Source: Alphaproteobacteria bacterium
Lineage (GTDB): Bacteria > Pseudomonadota > Alphaproteobacteria > Rhizobiales > OSC116
Direction of reading: 5' to 3'
Length of the DNA stretch: 64,000 bases
Assembly: GCA_002400495.2 (NCBI GenBank)
Contig: NVQL02000053.1
Coordinates: forward strand, 1 to 64,000
Every line of letters begins with the position of its first letter. The first letter of the stretch is position 1. The notes beneath the pieces were generated by a model. It was not told where the DNA came from and ran no database searches. It saw nothing but the letters and a program-made list of their open reading frames with translations. This document shows, one piece after another, positions 17,564 through 27,015 of the stretch. Made by a program: the position numbers and the translations under genes.

Positions 17564-17944
17564 ATGACTGTAGATATGACAACTGTTGGCAATTCAGGTT
17601 GGGTAGAATTTTCTGGCCCCAACATTGCCGAAGCCCAAGAATTTTACGCCAAAGTTATCGGTTGGAACATTGCCCCCGTCCCCGCTGGCGACACGCAATA
17701 TAACGCCATTATGCTAGAAGATGGCCCAATAGGCGGCTTTAGCCCCAAGCCATCAGATAAAGGCGGTTGGATTATTTACATCACAGTCGCCGATGTGAAT
17801 GCCGCCACCCAAACCGCCAAAGATCTAGGCGCAACCATCGAAGCTGAACCATTTGATGTCCCAGGCGTTGGCCGTCAATCAATCATTATCGACCCACAAG
17901 GTGGCCGCATCGCGCTCATCACCTACGAAAGCATGATGGCTTAA
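17564..17944 (+). CDS. VOC-superfamily (glyoxalase/bleomycin-resistance-like) protein
   Basis: A 126-residue single VOC module with both beta-alpha-beta halves (WVEFSGPNIAEAQEFYAKVIGW and YITVADVNAATQTAKDLGATI) and a closing DPQGGRIALI strand. Proteins of this CFP30B-like type often sit in ECF42/DGPF operons. AAGGAT is well placed before the ATG. 65 bp separate it from the sigma gene, so it may have its own promoter. Substrate unknown. Confidence 0.88.
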   Translation: MTVDMTTVGNSGWVEFSGPNIAEAQEFYAKVIGWNIAPVPAGDTQYNAIMLEDGPIGGFSPKPSDKGGWIIYITVADVNAATQTAKDLGATIEAEPFDVPGVGRQSIIIDPQGGRIALITYESMMA

Positions 17945-17971
17945 AGCAAGTATACAAACGGAGTATATTCA

Positions 17972-18374
17972 ATGGAATTTTTACAAATCACACCCTATAT
18001 TGCGGCTGCACTGGCGGTCATCATGTTTGGCCTTACGCTTAATGTATCCATGTATCGGGTTAAACTTGGCACAGCCCAAGGCGACAAGGCAAAATACCCA
18101 TTTCAAGATGGCAATGATGAAGGCCTAAAACACCGCATCCGCGCGTTTGGTAATTTCACCGAATACACTCCTTTTTGCCTGATTATGCTCGGACTACTTG
18201 AACTTAACCAAGCACCCACCTATTTGGTTTGGGGTTTAGGCATCGCCTTTGCACTTGGCCGCTAGCCATGCATACGGCATGTTATCCAACCCTTACAACC
18301 CCACAATGCGCATCATTGGCATGACCGCCACTTATGCAACCCTACTCATTCCAGCCATTTGGGTTTTCCTATGA
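17972..18374 (+). pseudogene. MAPEG-family membrane protein, frameshifted
   Basis: The intact frame runs from 17972 to a TAG at 18263 and gives 97 residues of a MAPEG-like protein (MSMYRVKLG-like segment, LKHRIRAFGNFTEYTPFCLIMLGLLE, GLGIAFALGR). From 18267 another frame continues the family sequence without loss: SHAYGMLSNPYNPTMRIIG, then a last membrane helix ending WVFL and TGA at 18374. That TGA overlaps the next gene's ATG in the ATGA style of an intact operon. A 1-2 base indel at about 18262-18267 explains it. Either a recent mutation or a sequencing error. Confidence 0.82.
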
Positions 18375-18778
18375 CCAAACATTTTCTTTCCGTCCTCGCT
18401 TTTGTAGTGGTGTCTTTTGCGGTGCAAGGCGTGTCACATTTTGTCATCAATGTAGAGCATTTCGCCTCCATCGGTTTCGCCCGCCCCGAACCCATTATAG
18501 CGCTCGGTGTGCTTGTCATGCTGATAGAAGGCATTATTTTAACGCTTGCGCTACAGGCCTACAAGCCAAGCGCCACCATTAAAGATGGCCTCATGCTCAG
18601 TCTCGCGTTTGGCATATTTTTAGCCAGCTACATCGCCCTGGTTGAGCCTTCAAAATACGCTGTGCCCTCAATCATCAATTGGATAAAAATCGAAGCCACC
18701 GCAAGCCTTGTTCAATTTGTGGCATTTGGCCTCATTTTGGGCTATATTCATTCTAAATTCCAACCAAATGAGGCATAA
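18371..18778 (+). CDS. Small multi-pass membrane protein
   Basis: A 135-residue protein with four predicted hydrophobic helices (about 5-24, 42-65, 72-92, 108-128). The family is unknown to me; it resembles small DUF1761/DUF2177-like membrane proteins in size and topology only. The ATG at 18371 overlaps the restored MAPEG stop, and the next gene begins immediately after its TAA, so it belongs to the YCII/ECF operon. Confidence 0.7.
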   Translation: MTKHFLSVLAFVVVSFAVQGVSHFVINVEHFASIGFARPEPIIALGVLVMLIEGIILTLALQAYKPSATIKDGLMLSLAFGIFLASYIALVEPSKYAVPSIINWIKIEATASLVQFVAFGLILGYIHSKFQPNEA

Positions 18779-19195
18779 ATGACCAGTTGGCTTTACCCCG
18801 CAAATGTAAAATTTTACGATGTTTTAGGCGCCTTCGCCGCGCCCAAAACCTATTGGCCGATGAACAGCAAGGTCGAAGTAAATGACCTTGTCTATATCTA
18901 CCTCGCCGCCCCGCACAAACAGATCGGCTTTATCTGCAAAATTGAACAAGTAGACTTTGAGCAAGACGAAATCATCGACCAAATAAAACCTTTCTTTAAG
19001 GGCGATGGCAAAGGCGGCAAAAGCAACAAAAAATTCATGCGCCTCAAAACCATAAAAAGCTTCACCCTAAAAGAAAACTCATTCACCGCCTACAGCCTAC
19101 TCAAAGAAAACGGCCTAACAGGCATGCTAATGGGCCCACGCAATTTAAACAACAACTTGCCATTGCTACAATATATTGAAGAGGTAACAAAATGA
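18779..19195 (+). CDS. EVE/PUA-like domain protein
   Basis: A 138-residue protein resembling an EVE/PUA-like domain: SWLYPANVKFYDVLGAFAAPKTYWP at the start, then VEVNDLVYIYLAAPHKQIGFICKIEQVD, the barrel strands typical of modified-base readers. EVE-like proteins bind modified nucleobases in DNA or RNA, and some occur as specificity domains of restriction systems; here it stands alone. Starts directly after the previous stop and overlaps the next start by 4 bases. Confidence 0.6.
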   Translation: MTSWLYPANVKFYDVLGAFAAPKTYWPMNSKVEVNDLVYIYLAAPHKQIGFICKIEQVDFEQDEIIDQIKPFFKGDGKGGKSNKKFMRLKTIKSFTLKENSFTAYSLLKENGLTGMLMGPRNLNNNLPLLQYIEEVTK

Positions 19196-19518
19196 ATTTT
19201 GAAGACATTTGCGACAATTTCCCCCACGATCTTGACGGAGTTGAAGTTTCAACCATGATGGGCAGCAAATGCTTGCGCTACAAAGGCGGCTTTATGAGCA
19301 TGATGTTCGACAAAGCCGATGCCCTCATCATCAAAGTCTCCCCCACCCGCGTCGATGAACTAATCGACAACGGCAAAGGCCTAGAGTTTAATTACACCAA
19401 CAAAAAATTCAAAGAATGGGTAATGATCCCATCCGAAGACGAAGACGATTACGAAGGCTATGTGCTTGAAAGCATGGAATACGTAAAAAGCATCACCAAG
19501 CCGAAGAAAAAGAAATAA
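19192..19518 (+). CDS. TfoX N-terminal/YjbR-like small protein
   Basis: A 108-residue single-domain protein. MMGSKCLRYKGGFMSMMFDKADALIIKVS fits the TfoX N-terminal fold (metal-independent, found with ECF42-type operons and in competence regulators). The C-terminus is a lysine-rich tail (KSITKPKKKK). It overlaps the EVE-like gene by ATGA and is the last gene of the operon. No convincing terminator follows; element B4 begins 40 bp downstream. Confidence 0.65.
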   Translation: MNFEDICDNFPHDLDGVEVSTMMGSKCLRYKGGFMSMMFDKADALIIKVSPTRVDELIDNGKGLEFNYTNKKFKEWVMIPSEDEDDYEGYVLESMEYVKSITKPKKKK

Positions 19519-19557
19519 ACCGCAAACTCAGCATCCCCGTCTGCCCTCGCTTCGTTC

Positions 19558-20225
19558 ACGCCACCACCACCCCAACCTGCCTCACCCGAACTTACCGCAG
19601 CTTGTTCCCACAACAAACTCAGCATTTCGTATGCCCTCGTTTCCAAATAACGTGCCATGCAGTGAGTGCGAGTGCGGCCGTTCGAAGCCGCTGCCGTAGG
19701 ACGCGCGGCAGGCAAGAGAGCGAAGCGAACGCACGCAAGTGTCAACAGTGAGCCTTAAGGCGAACGTATAAATGAAGTACCCGAGTATAAGCAGTACAGC
19801 CAACTTTCTTAATGTCTTTACAACGGCAACCACGGGCTCAATCGCCGAAACACCAGCACAAAATTTCCACATCACAACTTTTCAGCCATCACGGGGCAGT
19901 ATCCCTGCCGAAGCTCTGGAAGTCTCATTCTTACGTTCGCTTAAGCTCACTGTTGACACTTGCGTGCGCTCCATACGCTTCGCGTACTGCGCTTGCCTAC
20001 CGCGCGTTCGTCTGCAGCGGCTTTGAACGGCCGCTGTCGCGCTCACTGAAATGACCTTTGCGTGGAAACGAGGGCATACGAAATGCTGAGCTTGTTGCAG
20101 GAACAAGCAGCGGTAGGTTCGGGTGAGGCAGGTTGGGGGGTGGTGTCTGCGAACGGCCGCACTCGCACTCACTGCATGGCACGTTATTTGGAAACGAGGG
20201 CAAACACATATTCCGAGTATGCCGT
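19558..20225. repeat. Composite family B element B4 with long terminal inverted repeats
   Basis: Same arm-core-arm plan as B2 and B3 but with the core reversed. The outer ends are an additional inverted repeat of about 85-90 bp (about 19560-19670 against 20060-20147), giving a MITE-like outline. The forward arm's H2 stem is TACGC-TTC-GCGTA at 19974-19986. A further partial copy of the H3-to-tail portion sits at 20150-20225. No gene is seen between 19519 and 20284. Confidence 0.85.
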
Positions 20226-20284
20226 AGTTTTTCGCTTGCTCTGAATTCGCTTTAACGCTCTACTGAATAAAAAGGGAGATGCTT

Positions 20285-21904
20285 ATGTTGGGGCAAATGA
20301 TGAGCCAACCACTGCTAATTAGCAGCATGGTTGCGCATGCGGGTAAATTTCATTCAGATCGGGATATCATCTCGGTTGAAACCGACGGCAGCGTCACCAA
20401 AACCAATTGGCAGAATGTCGAAAAACGCGCCCGCCTTTTGGCATCAGCACTCGGCAAACTCGGCCTCAAAGCAGGCGACCGTGCCGCCACCATCGCGTGG
20501 AACAACCATCGGCATCTAGAAATTTATTTCGGCGTTTCAGGCGCTGAATATATTTGCCACACCATCAACCCACGGTTAATCCCAGAGCAAATTGCCTACA
20601 TCATCAATCATGCCGAAGACCAAATATTATTCATCGACAAAACATTCCTACCCATCGCAGTTGGCTTAAAAGACCACCTAAAAACCGTTAAAAATATAGT
20701 GCTGATGGGCGCCCGAGATGAGGAAGCCTTAACAGCCCTGCCCAACATTCTATTTTATGAAGACCTAATTGCCGATGGTGATGACAGCTACGAATGGCCG
20801 AGCTTCGACGAAAACGCCGCCTCCAGCCTATGCTATACATCTGGCACAACAGGCCACCCAAAAGGCGTGTTATATTCCCACCGCTCAACCATGCTACATA
20901 GTTTTTGTGTCGTCGCGCCCGATAGCTTGAGCCTAAGTGCCATCGACAACGTATTACCCGTGGTGCCGATGTTTCATGTCAACGCATGGGGCCTGCCCTA
21001 TGCTGCCGCCATGACAGGTGCCCAGCTAACCTTACCTGGCCCTGGGCTTGATGGCGTTAGCCTTAAAAACCTAATCAACAATTATGGCGTCACTTTAGCG
21101 GCAGGCGTGCCGACCCTATGGCAAGGCCTGCTGATCGCCTTGCGCGAAACTGGCGAGAAACTCAAAACCCTCGACCGCACAATAATCGGCGGCGCAGCTT
21201 GTCCTCTATCGCTAATCATAGCCTTCGAAGATGACTATAATGTCAACATCATCCACGCATGGGGCATGACCGAAACCAGTCCGTTAGGCAGTGTCAACAG
21301 ACCTTTGACCAAGCATTTAAACCAAACTGACACCGAGACTGACCAAATGGCAGTCAAACAAGGCCGCCCCCCATTTGGCATAGATTTACGCATTTGCGAC
21401 GATGAAGGCCAAGTATTACCCAATGACACTAAAGCCCAAGGCGAACTACAAGTGCGCGGCCTATGGGTGGTAGAAGGTTATTTCAAAGCCGAAACAGAAA
21501 CTCTCAATGCCGATGGCTGGTTCCCCACAGGCGATGTCGCCAATTTGGACAATGACGGCTTTATGCAAATCACCGACCGCGCCAAAGACGTAATCAAATC
21601 AGGCGGCGAATGGATCAGCTCAATCGATTTAGAAAACCTTGCCATCGGCCACGAGGACATTCTAGACGCCGCGGTGATTGGTGCTAAACATGAAAAGTGG
21701 GGCGAACGGCCTTTATTACTAGCGGTTAAGGCCGAAGGTTCTGAACTAACCGAAGATGAACTATTGGCGATATACCCGAACAAAGTTGCAAAATGGTGGA
21801 TACCTGATCGGGTGATATTTGTGACGGAATTGCCGCATGGTGGCACAGGCAAACTGCTGAAGAATAAGCTACGTGATGCATATGAGAATGTGTTGTTGGA
21901 CTAG
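20285..21904 (+). CDS. Medium/long-chain fatty-acid–CoA ligase (AlkK-like AMP-forming)
   Basis: Activates a carboxylic acid through an acyl-adenylate and transfers it to CoA. The 539-residue protein has the P-loop-like [16 protein letters not shown] (184-199), the A5 motif [19 protein letters not shown] and the ribose-binding [16 protein letters not shown], and the C-terminal catalytic lysine in [11 protein letters not shown]. It is closest to the AlkK/long-chain branch, but chain length is uncertain. GGGAG is directly before a first ATG at 20279, so the ATG at 20285 with 6-base spacing is preferred. Isolated between elements B4 and C1. Confidence 0.88.
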   Translation: MLGQMMSQPLLISSMVAHAGKFHSDRDIISVETDGSVTKTNWQNVEKRARLLASALGKLGLKAGDRAATIAWNNHRHLEIYFGVSGAEYICHTINPRLIPEQIAYIINHAEDQILFIDKTFLPIAVGLKDHLKTVKNIVLMGARDEEALTALPNILFYEDLIADGDDSYEWPSFDENAASSLCYTSGTTGHPKGVLYSHRSTMLHSFCVVAPDSLSLSAIDNVLPVVPMFHVNAWGLPYAAAMTGAQLTLPGPGLDGVSLKNLINNYGVTLAAGVPTLWQGLLIALRETGEKLKTLDRTIIGGAACPLSLIIAFEDDYNVNIIHAWGMTETSPLGSVNRPLTKHLNQTDTETDQMAVKQGRPPFGIDLRICDDEGQVLPNDTKAQGELQVRGLWVVEGYFKAETETLNADGWFPTGDVANLDNDGFMQITDRAKDVIKSGGEWISSIDLENLAIGHEDILDAAVIGAKHEKWGERPLLLAVKAEGSELTEDELLAIYPNKVAKWWIPDRVIFVTELPHGGTGKLLKNKLRDAYENVLLD

Positions 21905-21919
21905 AGAAAAGTTCCATTT

Positions 21920-22285
21920 AGGCGCTCTGGAAGTTTGCTTTATGTTTGGCACTGCGTGCGTTCGCTCCACGCTTTGTCGCTTCGCTCGATGCCTGCACTG
22001 CGTGCGTTCGCTCCGCTCTCTAGCTAAGCCACTCAGCCGCTGGTGAAACGCAGTTTCACCACCCAACCCAACCTCATTACGCTAAGTTAGCTAGAATTTG
22101 GCGATACTCCCAACTTCGGTGCCAAACTGTTTGCTCATTGTGCTTTTCATGGTAAAAAAGTCCGAACCCGTGGGGTAAGGCAAGGCCGACTGGCCGTCGC
22201 CGTTAGGCGTAGCTAGAGAGCGGAGCGAACGCACGCAGTGCCAATATTTAATCACTCGCGCAGCGAGCGATTAAATAAAAAAAGT
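21920..22285. repeat. Family C inverted-repeat element, copy C1
   Basis: Starts GCTCTGGAAGTTTGC and has GGCACTGCGTGCGTTCGC near the left end and its reverse complement near the right end, like a MITE. The interior (ATTTGGCGA, TGCTCATTGTGCTTTTC, AAAAAGTCCGAACCCGT) matches the copy at 52174-52545. Outside the right arm is a copy-specific hairpin, ATTTAATC (22246-22253) with GATTAAAT (22269-22276) and CTCGC/GCGAG inside. The left arm has a partial tandem duplication. Nothing else is seen before rplS. Confidence 0.82.
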
Positions 22286-22441
22286 GCGAATCTTGCTTGC
22301 CAAGATGCGCATAATATGTCAAAACCCCCTCAACAAAAGCTAATGACACGTTTTGTGACGGGATAATGATGCCCTGAACGCTTAACCGCCTACCGCTATT
22401 TAGGGCAAAACCTATGTCATCTGCATTTTTAGGTAAAGATT

Positions 22442-22825
22442 ATGAATCTATTACAAGAAATTGAAAAAGAGCTACAAGACGAGCTTGCTTCAAAACGCCC
22501 CATTCCAAAGTTTCAACCTGGTGATACTTTACGTGTAAACGTGAAAATTAAAGAGGGCAACCGCGAACGTGTGCAAGCTTATGAAGGCGTATGCATCGCC
22601 CGTACTGGCGGCGGCATTAACGAAAGCTTCAACGTCCGTAAAATCTCTTATGGTGAAGGTGTTGAACGTAAATTCCCACTTTATAGCCCACTAATCGAAA
22701 GCATCGATGTAATCCGTCGTGGTAAAGTAAGACGTGCGAAACTTTACTATCTACGTGAACTACGCGGTAAAGCTGCTCGTATTGTTGAAAAAGTTGATCA
22801 TAAAAGACTTTCAAAAAAGAAATAA
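22442..22825 (+). CDS. rplS: 50S ribosomal protein L19
   Basis: Large-subunit protein at the 30S-50S interface. The 127-residue protein shows [54 protein letters not shown], and [20 protein letters not shown]. It normally follows trmD in the rpsP-rimM-trmD-rplS operon; here trmD is 6 kb away on the opposite strand. It has its own terminator (22868-22901), and its promoter must lie in the 160 bp after element C1. Confidence 0.97.
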   Translation: MNLLQEIEKELQDELASKRPIPKFQPGDTLRVNVKIKEGNRERVQAYEGVCIARTGGGINESFNVRKISYGEGVERKFPLYSPLIESIDVIRRGKVRRAKLYYLRELRGKAARIVEKVDHKRLSKKK

Positions 22826-22867
22826 GCCGCTTGCTAGTTAACTAGCATATAGCTTATATTGTTTTAG

Positions 22868-22901
22868 CAGCGACTTTCCTTTTTGGTCAGTCGCTGTTTT
22901 T
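22868..22901 (+). terminator. rplS terminator
   Basis: CAGCGACT (22868-22875) pairs with AGTCGCTG (22889-22896), followed by TTTTTG. A standard intrinsic terminator 43 bases after the rplS stop and before leuC. Confidence 0.85.
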
Positions 22902-22938
22902 GTTTCAGTGTTAATTACTACCCCACAGGATAAAAAAT

Positions 22939-24345
22939 ATGGCCAAAACTTTATATGACAAAATTTGGGATGCGCACATAGCGCACGAAGCCGATGATGG
23001 CACATGCTTGCTGTATATTGACCGCCATATGGTGCACGAAGTCACCAGCCCACAAGCCTTTGAAGGCTTGCGTAATTCTGGCCGCAAAGTACGCGCGCCC
23101 GAAAAAGTACTCGCCGTGGCCGATCATAACGTGCCCACAAGCCCGATGATAGGCGGCGTGGCAGCGATTAAAAACAATGAATCGCGCATTCAAGTTCAAG
23201 CCCTAGAAAAAAACGTCAAAGAGTTCGGCATTGAATATTTTGATACAAATGACATCCGCCGTGGCGTCGTACACATCATCGGCCCCGAGCAAGGTTTCAC
23301 CCTACCCGGCATGACCATTGTATGCGGCGATAGCCACACCGCCACCCACGGCGCATTCGGCGCTTTGGCGCATGGCATCGGCACATCCGAAGTTGAACAT
23401 GTATTAGCCACCCAAACGCTCATCCAATCCAAATCTAAAAACATGCGCGTTACCATTAACGGCAGCCTGCCAAATGGCGTGACCGCAAAAGACATCACCA
23501 TGGCCATCATCGGCAAAACTGGCACAGCTGGCGGCACAGGTTATGTGCTAGAATATGCAGGCCAAGCCATTCGCGAATTGTCAATGGAAGGCCGCATGAC
23601 GGTTTGTAACATGGCAATCGAAGGCGGCGCCCGCGCTGGCCTCATCGCCCCAGACGAAACCACATTTGCCTACCTAAAAGGCAAACCACGCGCACCAAAA
23701 GGCGAAATGTGGGATCAAGCCGTAGAAAATTGGAAAACATTATTCACCGATGATGACGCAAAATTCGATCTAGAAATTGAAATGGATGCCACAGAGCTTA
23801 TTCCCAACGCAACATGGGGCACCAGCCCACAAGACGTATTGCCAATCGACGGCACCGTGCCATTCCCAACCGATTTCGAAGACGAAGGCCGCCAACAAGC
23901 CACCCAACGCGCCTTAGATTATATGGGTCTCGAAGCTGGCATGAAACTAACCGACATTAAAATCGACCGCGTATTTGTTGGCTCTTGCACCAATGGCCGC
24001 ATCGAAGATCTACGCGCCGCCGCAGCCATTCTGAAAGGCCGCAAAGTCGCCGACACAGTCGATGCAATGGTCGTACCGGGTTCAGGCTTAGTAAAAATGC
24101 TAGCCGAAGAAGAAGGCCTAGACATCATCTTCAAGGATGCAGGTTTTGACTGGCGCGAACCAGGCTGCTCAATGTGCCTAGCCATGAATGACGACCAGCT
24201 CAAACCGGGCGAGCGTTGTGCATCAACCTCAAACCGTAATTTCGAAGGCCGCCAAGGCTTTAAAGGCCGCACACATTTAGTGTCACCCGCCATGGCCGCT
24301 GCCGCTGCCATCAAAGGCCACTTAACAGACGTAAGAGATATATAG
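22939..24345 (+). CDS. leuC: 3-isopropylmalate dehydratase large subunit
   Basis: With LeuD, isomerises 2-isopropylmalate to 3-isopropylmalate using a [4Fe-4S] cluster. The 468-residue protein shows [46 protein letters not shown], and cluster cysteines in [12 protein letters not shown] and [13 protein letters not shown] lies 9 bases before the ATG. Operon with leuD, 14 bp apart. Confidence 0.97.
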   Translation: MAKTLYDKIWDAHIAHEADDGTCLLYIDRHMVHEVTSPQAFEGLRNSGRKVRAPEKVLAVADHNVPTSPMIGGVAAIKNNESRIQVQALEKNVKEFGIEYFDTNDIRRGVVHIIGPEQGFTLPGMTIVCGDSHTATHGAFGALAHGIGTSEVEHVLATQTLIQSKSKNMRVTINGSLPNGVTAKDITMAIIGKTGTAGGTGYVLEYAGQAIRELSMEGRMTVCNMAIEGGARAGLIAPDETTFAYLKGKPRAPKGEMWDQAVENWKTLFTDDDAKFDLEIEMDATELIPNATWGTSPQDVLPIDGTVPFPTDFEDEGRQQATQRALDYMGLEAGMKLTDIKIDRVFVGSCTNGRIEDLRAAAAILKGRKVADTVDAMVVPGSGLVKMLAEEEGLDIIFKDAGFDWREPGCSMCLAMNDDQLKPGERCASTSNRNFEGRQGFKGRTHLVSPAMAAAAAIKGHLTDVRDI

Positions 24346-24359
24346 GAAGGGATAAGAAA

Positions 24360-24965
24360 ATGGATAAATTTGAAACAGTCGAAGGCGTTGCCGCTCCTAT
24401 GCCGTTGATCAACATCGATACCGATATGATCATCCCCAAGCAATTCCTAAAAACCATCAAACGCTCAGGCCTAGGCGTCCACGCCTTTGCCGAAATGCGC
24501 TACCACGAAGATGGCACAGAAAACCCCGATTTCATTCTCAACCAAGCTGGCTATCGCAACACAAAAATCATCGTCGCAGGTGATAATTTCGGCTGCGGCT
24601 CAAGCCGCGAACATGCCCCATGGGCAATCGGCGATCTAGGCATTAAGGTCATCATCAGCACAAGCTTCGCCGACATCTTCTACGGCAACTGCTTCAAAAA
24701 CGGTATTTTGCCAATTAAACTCCCACAAGACAAAATCGACCTCCTAATGGACGACGCCCGCCGCGGCGCCAACGCCACAATGACAGTCGATCTCGTCAAC
24801 CAAGAAATCAAAGGCCCCGATGGCGGCGTCATCAAATTCGAAATCGACGCCTTCAAAAAACATTGCCTACTAGAAGGCCTAGACGACATCGGCCTCACCA
24901 TGGAAAAAGAAAAATCCATCGACAATTTCGAACAAAAAATGGCCGAAGCCACGCCGTGGATTTAA
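24360..24965 (+). CDS. leuD: 3-isopropylmalate dehydratase small subunit
   Basis: A 201-residue swivelling subunit that completes the LeuCD active site. Recognisable parts are [39 protein letters not shown] (substrate loop), and [24 protein letters not shown] ribosome site precedes the ATG. The intrinsic terminator at 24990-25018 closes the leuCD unit, and element D1 begins 80 bp after the stop. Confidence 0.97.
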   Translation: MDKFETVEGVAAPMPLINIDTDMIIPKQFLKTIKRSGLGVHAFAEMRYHEDGTENPDFILNQAGYRNTKIIVAGDNFGCGSSREHAPWAIGDLGIKVIISTSFADIFYGNCFKNGILPIKLPQDKIDLLMDDARRGANATMTVDLVNQEIKGPDGGVIKFEIDAFKKHCLLEGLDDIGLTMEKEKSIDNFEQKMAEATPWI

Positions 24966-24989
24966 GCCCAAACACAAATTAAAATCCCA

Positions 24990-25018
24990 AGCCCAAAGCA
25001 CCCGCTTTGGGCTTTTTT
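24990..25018 (+). terminator. leuCD terminator
   Basis: AGCCCAAAGC (24990-24999) and GCTTTGGGCT (25004-25013) make a perfect 10-bp stem with a 4-base loop, followed by TTTTTG. Textbook intrinsic terminator. Confidence 0.92.
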
Positions 25019-25046
25019 GTGAGCTAACAACTACCCCTGAATTCCT

Positions 25047-25229
25047 ATCTACCCCCAAGCACCCCTGCGATTCGACGAGTGCGCCCAAAAGCCGCAAGGC
25101 AAACTCTGCGGCCGACGCGCGGCAGGCAAGCGCTTAAGCGCGCACGCAAGTGCTAACAGTGACAAGGCCGATAGGCCGCAGGAACGTATAAATGCAAGCA
25201 CCCCTGTATCGGCAGGAGCGCTAACTGTC
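25047..25229 (-). repeat. Family B/D element D1
   Basis: Reversed copy. Read on the minus strand it has ATTTATACGTTCC, H1 replaced by GGCCTATCGGCC, CACTGTTAGCACTTGCGTGCG as in family B, H2 CGCTTAAGCG, and an H3 version CGGCCGCAGAGTTTGCC. The same variant recurs at D2, so D1 and D2 are direct repeats flanking the VapBC-like pair. It lies between convergent leuD and vapC. Confidence 0.8.
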
Positions 25230-25236
25230 TCTATCT

Positions 25237-25662
25237 CTAAAAGCCCAACCAAGGATTAACAACCCCAATACCGCACCCCTCAAAATCCCTAACATTCCGC
25301 GTGGCTATGTCCGCCTTATTATGCCGAGCAATAGCCGCAATCATCAAATCCACCGAGTCAGTATTAAACCCACTCTTCTTACGCTCCGCCGCAATCTCAC
25401 CAAAAACATAGGCCGCAGCTTCATCAAACGCAAACACCCGACCCAAAAACGCACCATCAATAAACGCCTCAAAATTCGCTTGCAACCGCAGCCTTCGCTT
25501 ACCCTGCGGCAATAACAATATTCCATATTGAATTTCAGCAATAGTAATCGCACTAACCGCCAAATGAGCAGACTTCTGCCTACCAACCCAGCCTTTCACA
25601 GCCTCATCAGGCAACGGTTTCATAAGCTCAGAAATCACGTTCGTATCTAATAAAATCATCAT
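25237..25662 (-). CDS. PIN-domain toxin, VapC/FitB-like
   Basis: A 141-residue PIN-domain endoribonuclease. Acidic metal ligands are visible as D6 (ILLDTNVISELMKP), E43 (ITIAEIQYGI), D105 (DSVDLMIAA) and D126 (TRNVRDFEG). The ITIAEIQYGILLLPQGKRR segment is typical of the FitB subgroup, whose members cleave tRNA or other structured RNAs. The start overlaps the antitoxin stop (ATGA), as in most vapBC operons. Bracketed by elements D1 and D2. Confidence 0.92.
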   Translation of the reverse strand: MMILLDTNVISELMKPLPDEAVKGWVGRQKSAHLAVSAITIAEIQYGILLLPQGKRRLRLQANFEAFIDGAFLGRVFAFDEAAAYVFGEIAAERKKSGFNTDSVDLMIAAIARHNKADIATRNVRDFEGCGIGVVNPWLGF

Positions 25663-25904
25663 TCAAACACAATTTCTGGTCGTTCACTCGCACGGCTAGG
25701 CAATTCCAACTCAACCCCATCTTCCGCACCAAAATACTTATCCGCCAATTCCACAACGTTAAATTGAACCAAACGATCAGACGCCGAAGCCGTTTGCAAA
25801 ATCAACCGCACATAAGCCTCAAGCGAAACCCCCGATTGCGCCGCCTTAACCCGTAGTTTTTCCTTCGTCTGATCAGGCAAATCCCGAACCGTAATGTTAG
25901 CCAT
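25659..25904 (-). CDS. Ribbon-helix-helix antitoxin, FitA-like
   Basis: An 81-residue antitoxin. The N-terminal MANITVRDLPDQTKEKLRVKAAQSGVSLEAYVR is an Arc/MetJ-like ribbon-helix-helix that binds the operon's own promoter. The C-terminal tail (VVELADKYFGAEDGVELELPSR) would occupy the toxin active site. First gene of the pair. Confidence 0.9.
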   Translation of the reverse strand: MANITVRDLPDQTKEKLRVKAAQSGVSLEAYVRLILQTASASDRLVQFNVVELADKYFGAEDGVELELPSRASERPEIVFE

Positions 25905-25977
25905 AACACACTCCTATTTTGATCTCATTATATTCAATGCAATCAATGATGTCAAATCAAGCAAACACCACAAACTC

Positions 25978-26187
25978 AGCATCCCCGTCTACCCCCAAGA
26001 ATCCCAGCGATTCGACGAGTGCGCCCAAAAGCCGCAAGGCAAACTCTGCGGCCGACGCGCGGCAGGCAAGAAGACGCACCCGCGAGGGTGTGGCTTCGCA
26101 CGCAAGTGCTAACAGTGACAAGGCCGATAGGCCGTAGGAACGTATAAATGCAAACTTCCAGAGTGTTGGCAGGAGTGGGGTGTTTTA
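25978..26187 (-). repeat. Family B/D element D2
   Basis: Reversed copy, near-identical to D1 from GGCCTATCGGCC (H1) through TCGTCGAATCGC. The exception is H2, where D2 has CACCC (26077-26081) pairing with GGGTG (26086-26090), flanked by AAG/CTT. Together with D1 it forms a direct repeat bracketing the toxin-antitoxin pair. It lies upstream of the antitoxin gene and at the 3' end of the unknown 235-residue gene. Confidence 0.8.
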
Positions 26188-26216
26188 TACCTCTAACTAA
26201 GGAATCAAAAAGGTAT

Positions 26217-26924
26217 TTAATCTTCTTGATCTTCGTCGTCCATCTCAATGAGTTTTTGCTCTTCTTTCTTCGGTAAAAATTTATCTACAGATACACCACC
26301 CATGATTGATTTTTTAAGTTTAGCCGTTAAATCTATTAGTGGTTCTAAATTTTTTGCTGACTCCCCAAGTATTTTAGTCAATTGTAAAGTGTTTCCAAAA
26401 AATGCTTGTATGTCAGTTTTACTAGCATCTATTTCATATTGTAAATTTGAGATTCTTTTATAAATTTTGTCTTTTTTACTACTTTCTGCCACCTCTGTAT
26501 TAACAATCTTTCTTATTTTTTGAAGTAATTCACTAATTTCAATTTTGTAGTCCTGATCAATAATTATAGGTAAATTAATACTATCAATACCACTTTTTGC
26601 GATCCGCATTTTGAACCTTAAGATTGTTTGGCTCACTGTTTTTGTGAAAAATCGATATTGTTCTGTAAATTCATTATTCTTTAAATCAGATATATCTTTG
26701 ATATCTATAGGTAAGTTTAACTCCTCAACATACGCTACAATAGCATCGACATAATCTCGTCTAATGTCAGCTACGTCTTTATATAAATACTTTATAGTTG
26801 AGTCGTTTCTATTAAACTGTTGTATCGTTGCATGTAATTGGTCCCTCAGTCGGGCGTCAAACTCAACGAAGGCTTCCAATGGATTTTCGGATAAATTCGC
26901 AATCTCGATATTCTCAGTTAGCAT
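26217..26924 (-). CDS. Hypothetical cytosolic protein, unknown family
   Basis: A 235-residue protein not recognised. No signal or membrane segment. Largely helical, with probable coiled-coil stretches (about 110-200), and a very acidic C-terminus (LIEMDDEDQED). AAAGGAT lies well before the ATG. Its codons are markedly more AT-rich than those of the flanking core genes, and it is isolated between elements D2 and B7 beside two toxin-antitoxin pairs, suggesting acquired DNA. No defence or phage motif can be pointed to. Confidence 0.65.
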   Translation of the reverse strand: MLTENIEIANLSENPLEAFVEFDARLRDQLHATIQQFNRNDSTIKYLYKDVADIRRDYVDAIVAYVEELNLPIDIKDISDLKNNEFTEQYRFFTKTVSQTILRFKMRIAKSGIDSINLPIIIDQDYKIEISELLQKIRKIVNTEVAESSKKDKIYKRISNLQYEIDASKTDIQAFFGNTLQLTKILGESAKNLEPLIDLTAKLKKSIMGGVSVDKFLPKKEEQKLIEMDDEDQED

Positions 26925-27015
26925 ATATTTTATCCTTTATGAGTCTTTATATAATATAGTTGCTTAGCTTAATTTTGCAATAAATAGTTGTATATTGTGC
27001 GTAGGATACTTAGCA

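Noticed and set aside
19772-20054. Frames inside element B4
   Set aside because: Same repeat-derived peptides as in B2 and B3, in shifted frames; no coding signature.
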